From Owenia fusiformis (lineage: Eukaryota > Annelida > Polychaeta > Sabellida > Oweniidae): a DNA stretch of 60,000 bases. The stretch spans positions 22,695,985 to 22,755,984 of the forward strand of contig CAIIXF020000004.1 in the NCBI GenBank assembly GCA_903813345.2. Reading direction: 5' to 3'. The position numbers were made by a program, and so were the translations under genes. A model generated the notes under the pieces. The model had not been told where the DNA came from, ran no database searches, and saw nothing but the letters and a program-made list of their open reading frames with translations. Shown here one piece after another: positions 1 to 12,000 of the stretch. The first letter of the stretch is position 1. Every line of letters starts with the position of its first letter.

Positions 1-87
1 AAAGGATGTATTCTGGATTTTGAAGCCCTGTGATCAGAGGATGTTAAATATGTTTCAGTAATTTTAGGAACATGTACATGGTCTTAC

Positions 88-3000
88 CAATCTCCCATAA
101 ATGCCTGGAATTCTACCATTTTTCTTCTGTGCCATCAACGACTCTAGCACTCTTCCTTTGCTCTTAGACGATGCCATCGCACTCCTCGCTTCTTCAACCT
201 TCAAGCGATTTTGCTTCACCTACAATATGAGATAGAAACTAATATTACACTTAAAATACATTTCCCATTTCCTTTGTCTCAACTTTAGAAGGTTTATTAG
301 GGCCATAATGTCTATTTTCTAAAAATTCAAATGTATAACAGTGAATTTATAACATTTCTAGTTCATCTGTTCATTTTGATAGATTTTCCAATTTAACTGA
401 TTGTTAATTTTGAGTTGTTGTTTAATTTGATTGATTGTTCATTTTGATTGATTGTTTAATTTGACTGATTATTCATTTCGATTGTTTAATTTGATTGATT
501 GTTCATTTTGACTGATTGTACATTTTTATTGATTGTTCATTTTAATTGATCCTTTCAATTCTTATTGATTGATTGTTCACTTTTATTAATTGTTTCATTT
601 CATTTATAGTTTGTTTGATTGATTGTTCATTTTGACTGATTGTACATTTTGATTGATTGCTCATTTTAATTGATCTTTTCAATTCTTATTGATTGATTGT
701 TCATTTTGTAATGTACATTATGATTGACTGTTCATTTTTATTAATTGTTTCATTTCATTTATAGTTTATTTAATTGATTGTTCATTTTTCTCACCTTTGA
801 ACTGAGTTGCTCTTCAAGTGCAGCTGCCTCTTTCAGATCTTTCTTGGCCTTTAACAGTGCATTCTGGTTGTCTGGGATACGCCTTTCCAGTTCCTGTATA
901 GCACTGTAAAAAAAATTAGGGAGACAAATGTCTTATATTAACTCTCAGGTGTGATCTTATTTGGCTTAAATGGATATGCAACAAAATAAAAAACCATGAA
1001 GTTTTAGAGAAAATGGGTGAATTTTTAGGGATGGTTTTATTCCTAGTAAAACTTATTTTACAATTCTATCATCAAATCTAAATTTTCAAGGTCATATTTT
1101 AATATAATACCCGTATGAGTGAATTTTGTTTGTCAGGAATACTTAACCTTGATAACACCTAAGAAAAGCAAGGAAAATACAAGTTTTATAGAAATTGGAC
1201 CTCATTTGAATTTTTAGTGGGGGTTTTATGTTCCTAAAATGATCAGGTGTAAATTCTGGTCCAGCTGTGGATTAATTTGCTTTTGGGGTTTCTGGATATC
1301 ACTCTTAATAAAAAAGATTCAACCTTCAAAAATGAACCATCACATGCAATGACATTTTTAATCATGTTTCTACGCAAATTTGTTTGAAGCCTGTTGTGAT
1401 CAAATACCAAGTACGAAAATGAACTTTTTAAAAATGAGCACATTTTTCTTACTGTTTGATTTACATACAAATCTTCTAAATTTGCCAAAAATGCAAGAAT
1501 TTTCTAACCTTTTTCTTTCTTTTAATGTTGACGAGGCTTTCTCCAGATTTCTGACAGTTTCACGCAGTTTCATATCCGCTGTCTGCTGATTTTTCAGATA
1601 TAGGTCAAGTTCTGATTGGGCGACGTCCATCTTGGATTTTTTCTCACTGAGTTCCTGCTGCATTTCGAGCAGCTCTTTCTCTTTTGCATCCTTCTGCTTT
1701 TGGAGTCCCTATATATGCAAAAGTGAATCTTGAAACAATGTCTGTGTCCAGCACATCAGCATTTAGCATAGGACTTCATTTGAACTGTGTTTTCATTAAC
1801 TTTCAGTATAGAGCTGGCCAACATAATTTTTTCTGAACAATCAACAGAGAGTGATTCAAAAAATCTAAGGATACCATGTACTATCAGTCATTTTGATGCA
1901 ATCCTCATGGAGTTAAAGGTACAAAAAGTAGGTCATTGAATTTTCTCATTTATTATACATATTATAAAAAATATATTCTCCAGACTCTATTCTAGGTAGA
2001 TTAGCGCACTCTTTGTGAAAGATTGAAAGATGTAGATCATGGGGGAAGTGAGTTCATATTTGAAATTAACATGTGACTTCAATGAGGATTGCATCATAAT
2101 TCTGAACATAAGGAATTACCTTAACTATACATACCTCTGTTTCTGTCTTCAAACTGTCCATGACTTTCTTCAGAGTCTCTTCCTCTTTAGCTTTCTCTTT
2201 CTCAAGAAGACTCTCTTTCTTCTTAAAGTTTTCAATAACCTTTTCACTCTCAGAAGGCACTAGTTTTAATTCTTCCAGCTAAAAATAGGAGCAACTTTAA
2301 TGTTTCTTAGCTAAGTTTTCATTCAATAACCTTTTTACTCTCAGAAGGTGCTAGTTTTATATCTTCCAGCTAAAAAATGGGAGCAATTTACATGAATGTT
2401 TCTTATTTAACTTTTCAATAACATTTTCATTCTCAGAAGGCGCTAGTTACAATTCTTCCAACTAAAGATAGAAGCAATTTACATGAATGTTTCTTATTTA
2501 AACTTTTGATAACCTCACTATATCAAAAGGTAGCAGCTAAAAACAGGAGCGATTCGGAGATTAATTGACATCTGGTATTCATTTCAAAAAGATGGTCTTA
2601 GTTGAAGAAACAATTCTAAGTTTATATTCTATTTAACATCAACTTTACTTTAACAATAGGAGACATCTTCAAAATAATTTTTACTTTTGAGAAATCATAA
2701 AGACAATCAATAATAAATAAGTTTTAAAAAGTGATTTATAAATTCTAATTCGTAAAGACTAACCTTTTTCTTTTCTTGTTCAAGAGTTTTTTCTAACTTC
2801 TTGGTTTTGTTCTTGCTGTGTTTAAGATCTTCTCGACATTTGACATCTTGCTGTTCAAACTCAGAAAATTGTTCCTTCGTTTCATCAACATTCTTTGTCA
2901 ATGCGTCAAATCTCCTACAATACACAAACATGGACATTTTTGAATATACAAACATGGACATTTTACAAACTAAGGTATTTCATGGATATGCAAACTTACT

Positions 3001-6000
3001 TATCCATTTTATGGATATACAGCATGAACATTTTCTGGATATATAAATATGGACATTTTATGGATACACTAAGATATGTCAGGATTTAAAAACATGGACA
3101 TTTCCTGGATATAGTACAAACCAAAATTTTTATGGATAAACAAGCATTATGGGTATACACACATGGACAGTCCAGACCTGTCAACCATGAAAATTTTGCC
3201 ATCCATATAAAATGTTAAACTACTTTACAAAAGTTCATATTTCTCCATTCTTTCATCGCCCTTTAAGACAAAAAACATCATTTTCACCCAGCATTTTTTA
3301 TCATTAGAATTTTATTTCAAATTATTAACATAATGCAAGTACATTTGAATGGCTTTTTGTAAATTACATTATTAGCCACTTTAAAAGATGGGAATTACAA
3401 AACTAGGTCTGCTTATGATAATACTACAGTAAATCACAAGACTGCCTTGGGTCCCTCAACACAATGCTTGATAAACACTGTACTTACTCAAAATCTCCTT
3501 GTTTTGCTCATACCTGAGCAATTTATGGCAATACAGAATAGAGTGCATTTTTTCTACCTGTTCTTACACAAGTTCCTATAGCCAACATCAAGATCACAAT
3601 GTTGTTATTCAAAAACAATAAAATAGTTTTATTGAAGGACAGGAGAAAAATACATGACTTGTGGTTCCATTTGTGTGGCCACAAGCACAATCAAGTGACA
3701 GAATATTTACAAAGTTATTGTACATGCAAGTGTGCCTTATATATTAAATCTACTCTAATTCTATTCAGAGAGGTCAAAATGTGGTAAAATTTAACATGTT
3801 GAAGAAGTTTACAACTGATTTTTTCAGTAAACTCTTTAAATGATTTAGTAACTTTTCAAATTTCCTTTACGATCAAGTCAACATTCTATTTAAATTAATT
3901 TCCCTTATTAATCTTCAAGGTTGAAACATTCTATGTAGTTTTCTGCGAATTTCAAGTGTTGGCCAATTTAAAATATTAAGGGCTTTATGGTGGAAAATCC
4001 ATGGATGACACCTAAACAGATAATTACTGCTTCGTTTATAATGTAATCCATTTTTAAAGCCATAGAGTTTTCACATTCATATACTACATCATAGAGGTCT
4101 AAATGTGATAAAACATTTGAATTTAAATGATTTAGTAACTTGTCAAATTTCCTTGAAGCCTGACCAATATGCGATTCAAACTCTAAATTTTGGTCAAAAG
4201 TACTGTAAACCTGGGATGTTATTGTTGACTTTTGGAACTTGATCACCCTGAAGTGTCATAATAACATCCTGAAATCTGTAGTTTTTCAAACAGACCCTTA
4301 GTGTCTGTTTACTTTAATCATTCGAAAACTCCTAGAGATTTATTTATCCAATTTCAGGAACGATTGCAAAATTGGTGAAGTGAGTTTATTGCTGCATTAA
4401 TAAAGCATGCCAGTACCCCTGTAAGATACATAATGGTAACATATTAAACAAAATTTTAATTGCAAATGTTCAAGACAAAGAATATTAGATGCTGAATCTG
4501 AAGTTCCTGATCAACCGTTTAATCCTAAAGGACGATTCTCGGTTTGGAGAACGAAGTTAATCATTCTAAAGGAGCATTATCCCTGCTTCGGACAAATTTG
4601 ATTTTTTAACATAATATAGATTTGAATGTCCTCTTTTGAATAGTCATAGTTTAAGTTGGGTAATATTTCTAGATTTTTCGCAAAAAATTATTAGCGCAGT
4701 ACACTGATGAACTTCTTTCCCCAAATCGAGACTTGTATTTTATTGAATCGGTCTAATTGAGCATTATCCCTGCTTCAGACCAATTTGTTATTTTTACATC
4801 TTGTAGATTTAAATGTCCTCTTTTGAATATGCATAGGTTAATTTGGGTAATATTTCTATATTTTTCATAAAAAAATTATTAGCCCAGGAGACTGTTCTCC
4901 AAACCGAGAATCGTCCTTTAATCCAACAAGTTGCCCTTTTCTAATCTTTGAAAATATAACTCCTTTGCATATTCATACAACTCAATATCAAGATTATTCA
5001 GTTCTTTGATTTTCATAAGTTGCGGGGATGAAATGTCATGTTTTGACTTCTCAGCATAACTTTTTCTTTTACTCTGTGCAAACTTCTTTGTGAAATTCAC
5101 ACCAAATGTATATTCAAAGAGACATTGATTTGATTTCTGATATTCTGCTAACCCAAAATATGTCATATCCTTTAAATTATTTTTTGCACTTTCAAGCATT
5201 ATTCTATCTCTTTCTGGTTTTGGTATTGTGCTTGTATTATAGCAGTCAACCAATGATAAATTTGCTAGCATTCTAGTCTGTCTGTTTATAGCAAGATTCC
5301 CTGGACAATTTATGAACTCATCAAGAGCGACATTTTTCCATTTCATATCAAAACATGTTGGTAATTTATTTGCTGTTTCCTGCCCATTGCATTTAAAACG
5401 TCTTTTCCAAGTAGCTCCCCTTTGGACATGCTTCCATTCACTCACATAACGCTGAATCGGCTCTCGCAACTGTGTGATGTAAAGATAACTGGAAAAATAA
5501 ATATGAATAAATATGAGTACTACTTTTATGCTTCTACTATCTTCTAACTATAAAGCAAGGTTTTCTCCCTCTATCTTTGTCCCTCTGTCTGCCCAGGCAT
5601 CTAGGCAGTTCAACATTGGGTTATCATACTTGGTCAATATAGTAAGTGGGTAAATGGCTATTTTCCAAAGGTCATAACAATTAAAATTCCAATTCGTATT
5701 ACGATATACACATGTATGTATAATATGTCTATCCATAGTATTTATCTGACTTGTGATCATCTTTTAAATATTTTCTGTTTTTGAGAAATTGGTATGTTAA
5801 AAGGTAACTTTGTAGAACACTACTCACAAGTTCATATACTCAGAGGTCGTCTATTCAAAGAGTTACCATATCATAGCGTTAAAGTATCATATAAGCTTGA
5901 TTTCACCATATACTGTTCAAAAATGTATTCTTTAAATGCTAAAAGCAGATATATATATAATTTCTGTGTGGACAAACCATATTTCATACTCTTGTCCATA

Positions 6001-9000
6001 TTCTTCATTGGTTGAGAATGAATCGGCCAATAAAATAATTCATAATTACCCCCTTTTCCTCTGAACTCCTTCATATTTATCAAAATATTCATTAATGCAT
6101 TCGGTGAGTTCAGTCCAGTCTGCATGTAGTCCACATGGCCAACCAAGTGTGAAGTACCCACTGACGAGCCAAGCATGACCATGATTGTTCAGGCACTGAC
6201 AACTCCGTATCCCTGTACACAGACATCTAGGTGTTATATTTAGCGTTCTTGCCAGTGCAGATTCGAACCATGTTCCTCCAGTTTTTTGGATGCGAAGTAA
6301 GATAATAATGTTGTCATCGTTTGGATCAAAATTGAACTTTCTGTGAATAAATATAGTCAGTTATAGTGAGTAGCTTATTACCTCAAACTACTTTAATATT
6401 TCATCATGTTATATAATGCTTGTGATTCGATTTCATTCTATAAAGTGTAATTATTTGTTGGTGTTTTGGACATCCAAAGAATTCACTAAGGTAAGTGCTT
6501 GGCCATATATTCTGTATGTTGACAAACAATTCAAAATTGAGATAATCACTGTACATGGCAGAAATTATTCACTCGCTACCAAATAGACAAATCGATTTCT
6601 AAGTAAAATTTTAATTTCACATGACAAGGGCATAATCAAACATATCTTGTTTTTTTTATTTTCATCAGTTTAACATAACATGCACATGGATAATAATCAG
6701 AACTTATGATTTACCTGTAATTCACATCTTTATATGATATCATTCCGTTTCTCCCTTTATATATTCCTTCCATTTTTGTTGATGAACTTTCACTATGTCT
6801 TATATTTGCTGGTTGTTGTCCTCTATGTTCATTGGGATAATAATACAAAATGATAAAAAATACTGGCAATGTTACAATAAAAAAATGTGTGAACATCCTC
6901 GTGATATGTGGCATGATATATCATCAGCAGCGTTTCTAGAACACTGCATTGTTGAGGTGTTTTTGCTCTTTATTGATTTACCAGTATCATGGAGTGGCCC
7001 AATGAGACTGTTCTTTCTATCAATACTTTGACACAGGTGGTTTTAATGAAATTAATCGGAAATATCATATTTGCAATCAAGGAGTTTACTAATGCACAAC
7101 CCAGCACATCCACAGTAGCCAAGTTGTCATCTTTTGCGTTTCTAGGACACTGCATTGTCGAGATGTTTTTGCTCTTTATTGATTTACCAGTATCATGAAG
7201 TGGCCCAACGAGACTGTTCTTTCTATCCCAATAAGATTGTTCCTTCTATCAATACTTTGACACAGTTGGTTTTAATGAAATTACATCCACAGTAGCCAAG
7301 TTACCATCTTTTGACAGTAACCCAGATTTCATGTTGCCTCGTTTTGAAATTAACTCCATTTCATTAAATGTCATCTATTGGCACTGAGCAAGTTTCTTGT
7401 ATAAAAATGGATTATCAAAATAACAACAAAATACAGTTTTGATGATTCCATTTGACAGTCACACTTTGATCGATTGGTCAATTTTTCAATTTTTTCAATT
7501 TCATACGAGATTGCTGATCATAAAAAGAGTTATATTTTCTAATCCACATGAAGACAGAACATCCAGATATAGTTATTAAAATAAAGGACCCACGGTCCTG
7601 TGCTCACACAGTGTAGAACCTTAATATTTAAAGAAAATTTGACTTTTGACGTCAAAATCAGCAATTTCTCGGAAACTTGGCGAACTTGGGATATGGCGAT
7701 GATAGGTCAAATAGGCATTATGGATATGCATAAATTGAATGTGGATATGACTCAATCAAAATAGCAGTTTTAATTTGTGCGGCCAATGTTGACGGACGGA
7801 TGGACAGACCAACGGAAGGACAGATACCTGGTCCATAGGCTCACTGCGTGAGCCAAAAATGACAACATATCCATCTGTGTTTGTGACAAAATATCCAAAC
7901 ACAGTATATACAGTAGAAAAGATGTGAATATTTCAGCAGATAGGGGAAAGTGTCCATTTTGAGTCTGTTCATGATGTGACCCATCTCTTCAATGAAAAGG
8001 ACACATTTATATTACATTTGCTCCAAAAATATGGTGCAAATGTGATGTATACATGTGATAATTATGGTGAACATGTGATATGTGTATTTTTAGTAATTGA
8101 ATATACAATACATATATGACCCATTTGTAATATTGATGCTAATATATCTGAACATGTTGCAGATAAATACATACGAGGCATGTAACTATAATGTAATACT
8201 GTATTATGAGCATTTTGCCAAATATGACAGACATTGATACTTAAATAAATGTGTGATTCATTCATATAAATAGTAAAATCTCAAGAGAAACACACACATA
8301 AAATCAATAGTCTCAATTAAATTAAAATAGTTGAATTTTGATTTAGTGAAGATAAACTGGACATCCATCTGAGAAACATCAATGCAGTTGACATATTTAA
8401 TTAATAGTAATTACTGCTGTTACATTGTCAACAGGTGTTCCGATTCTACATTGTTAAAAGTGCACGAGAAGCATTTTAGAAATGACATGTGTAATTTCAA
8501 AATATAATTCCTTGTTTGTGTATTCAGGATGGCGATTTTGTAAAGCGCTTTTAGCGTTTTTTCGGGTGTAATTCCAGCAAATAACATATTATATTCAACA
8601 ACAAAACTTGCAAATTTGAAAAAATATTACAAAACAGCAAAGATATGTTCAGGGTCTATAAATGGCCCTTCAGTTGAATAAGTTTTCAAAATTTTAAATT
8701 GGTCAACACTTGATCAAAGAAGATCTTCCAAGAATGATCTAAAATCCCAAACTATGTTTCTGATATCTTTGATAGGTTCATAAAACCCAGTGCTGATCTT
8801 AATCTTAGAAATCCAAATACTTTTGAATTACCAATTAAAACCTTTTCGTTCCTAAGAAAAGCAGCGCTCCTTAGTAAGCATATACAATTTAAATCAAATC
8901 TGTCAACTGGTCTTTGAATTACCGTCTGGACATTTGAATGGATGAACAGGCAATGGACAAACGGACAGCTTTACTATATCTATAGTTTGGGTGGGATAAT

Positions 9001-12000
9001 AATATTTTTGTTGTTGGTAATCCTACCTTTATCCTAAATTTTTACAGGAATCTACAATAAAATTTTTGCCTCTCTGTAAAAAATGACAAACTACTTTACC
9101 ATATTTTCCCTACATGCTTTCAGATTCACTGAAAAAACATCTTTTTAAAAAATCTTGTGAATAAATAAATAAATACCGTGTCTTAAAAGAAATCTTCCAC
9201 CAAAACTACAGTTTTTTTCAAATCTACCATAAAAACTGAACTAAAAGAATTGATCATTTGTTTCATGCAAAATTTTCGTAAAAAACATAAATGTGAATGT
9301 TTTTTTATTCATTACAAATAACAAATTCTTACTTGTGAACTTTTTTCTGTTCCTTTATTTTCTCTTTCTTATTTGTATTAATCTCTTCCAGTTTGTCGGT
9401 GACTTCTTTCATTCCATCTTTGATCTCATCTCGCTTCTTCGTCGCCTTCTCTTCATTTATAGCACACTCATTTCTGTGAAACAATTATACTCATCTATTA
9501 GTTCTATGTAAGTTCATCTCTCTGGTTTATATATACTAAAACAACTTAATTCAAATCTTGAAAGAGGCTTTGGGATACAAGTTGAAAGCCTTGATATAAT
9601 AAAAAAATTCTCTGAAGAAATGAATAATGTTGTTTTAGTGCTCATCTATCAATTTATCTATTATACAACATATATCTCATTTATCCCATACTTTGACATG
9701 TTACGGGTACATAAAGCCGGTTTGTAAAAACTTATATTTTCATCAGCGGGCAGATATAGCTTTACGTCCCGCTCCGAGCGGGCAGATATAGTATATCTGC
9801 CCGCTACGTCATAATCGCTGTTCCCGTATTTGTTCTTTTTTGTAACGTTCGCATACTGCAAACGACAATGGAGAAAAACGCAAACAATCGCGATCTGTTT
9901 GATGCTTTAGAGAAGGGAAGGAGCAGTATGCCCCGTTAATAATCAAATATTTGAACAGGAAAATCCGGCTACGGACAAGAATAAAAAACTTGACATGAAT
10001 ATTTTAAAATAATTTCACGATTGGTTGCAACAATTGAACAATGTGATTGGTATGGGATAAACAGATCATCCTATAGTCGGTTCAGGATATTGGGATTATC
10101 CCTTGGCCAATATAATATATCTTCCCTCGGGACCTACGGCCCTCGGGCAGATATATTATATTGGCCTCGGGATAATCCCAATATCCTGAACCGACTACAC
10201 AGCCAATATAATTCGACGCCGTTTCGGCATCGAACAAATTCGGCACCGTTCCGACACCGTTCCGGCACCGAAACCTCTCGACACCAAAATTTGCTACCGG
10301 ACTAGTCAGTCCATTTGGTGCCGAAACGGCACCGAAATTTGGCACCGAAACGGTGTCGAAAATCAGATTGCATTTTGGGGGTGTATAGGATAATCTCTAT
10401 GTATTCAATATTTATATATTATATTTTATTTATTCATTATATTATTGGCACAACTTATGGCAACCAAAATCTCCTTTACATATTTCTTTGAAATAGTTAT
10501 AACAAACCAATTAACAAGACAAAATGTCACAATCAAGTAACAATCACCAGTTAACAAGACAAAATGTCACAATCAAGTAACAATCACCAATTTACAAGAC
10601 AAAATGTCACAATCAAGTAACAATCACCAATTTACAAGACAAAATGTCACAATCAAGTAACAATCACCAAAGTGTAATGATCTGTCACAAGAAAGGTGGC
10701 TGTCACAATAATGTTACTACAGATCACAGATCGAAGTTTTTATCTCTTAATTAAAGTTATACTTACATGTACTTCTGATAAAGTTTGTTTTGCTTTTTCA
10801 CAATATCATTCTCCATAGAGAGGTACTCAATGGCTTCATCTTTAGATCCCTCAAGGTCATTTTTCTCCTTCTCTACAGCCTTTACTCTGTTTAACTGATA
10901 TATATAAGAATATATAAGAAGTTATATAAGAAGAATATAAGAAGTTGTGTCAAAAGTTTTACTCTAAACTCTACATGTCATGTTATCCGTTTCATTATCT
11001 GCTCATTTAGCAACCAAGCTTTATTGATTATTGATGCAGGGGTTTCATTAGCAGCAGGCAACAGGCAATTTTTACCAGTTGTTTTCACAAAAACGCCTGT
11101 TGTTTTTATGGACTTTTCAACTTTTCCATGTTAAATTTATGATTTCCATTAATTTTGCCTGTTATTTTTCATTTATTTAGCCTGTTGTGAGAAATTCTAG
11201 TGAAACCCCTGATTGATGAAACAAATTTATTTTTCAATTTGTACATGATGATTGTAATCTATTGTATAGTTATCACTGTTTGCTACACCATTCACTTTTT
11301 TAGTGAAAGTGACATTTAGGACATGCTAATTAGATAAACACATTTTCCAAATTTGACACCCGAAAAATTAAGGATGAAAAATGATTTAAAACAAATTTTG
11401 ACACGTTCTCTTAAACCAAAAAAAATTCTGAAAAAGAATGCACAGATAGTCAACCAGGCTACCAAATGATTCAAGATCAGTCAACACAGCAAGACAAAGA
11501 ACAAATACCTTTTCTCCCCTCATTTCATTTAAATCCTCTACTCGTTTTGTCAGTAGCTCTATGGGTTCCTTAAAGCGACTGCTCCCAATAATATCTTCTA
11601 GGAACTCTAACATTCCCTCATCATGCTCTGTAGCAGCCTTTGGTTTCATCATAGCGATTTGTTCAACTTCCCCCTATAACATTAAAAGTCAGAGTTCAGT
11701 ACCACTTCATGCAGACTGTGCTATACAAAAACAAGCGGTGCGGATGTCATGTGCGCAAGGTGCGGATATTAATATTTTGCTTTGGTTTCACATAGCGATT
11801 TGTTCAACTTCCCCCTATAACATCAATAAAAAGTCAGAGTTCAGTACTAAGGAGGCCACAATTTAATATGCATGTACAGTACTGGCATTTGATGTTCTAT
11901 CCATTCAACAATAGACAACTCATTTTTCAAGTTTGTTAAGAGTGAAAAGTGGTTGCTGCCATTGATACTAAGACAACTGAGTTTTGAAACCATAGAATAT

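Noticed and set aside
3968-4246. 92-codon minus frame in SMC4 intron 7
   Set aside because: Vaguely like a retroelement remnant, but I see no diagnostic motif, so no call is made.
4918-5469. A free-standing HS6ST fragment starting at a TTG codon
   Set aside because: The residue is an internal Leu of the conserved LREP motif. Upstream exons in matching phase complete the gene, so it is not a pseudogene fragment.
6245-6258. tRNA B-box-like GATTCGAACC
   Set aside because: It lies inside HS6ST exon 2, with no A box or cloverleaf around it.
10511-10670. CRISPR-like regular repeats (also 20275-20525)
   Set aside because: Units are contiguous with no unique spacers, and the surrounding genes are clearly eukaryotic. 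These are minisatellites.
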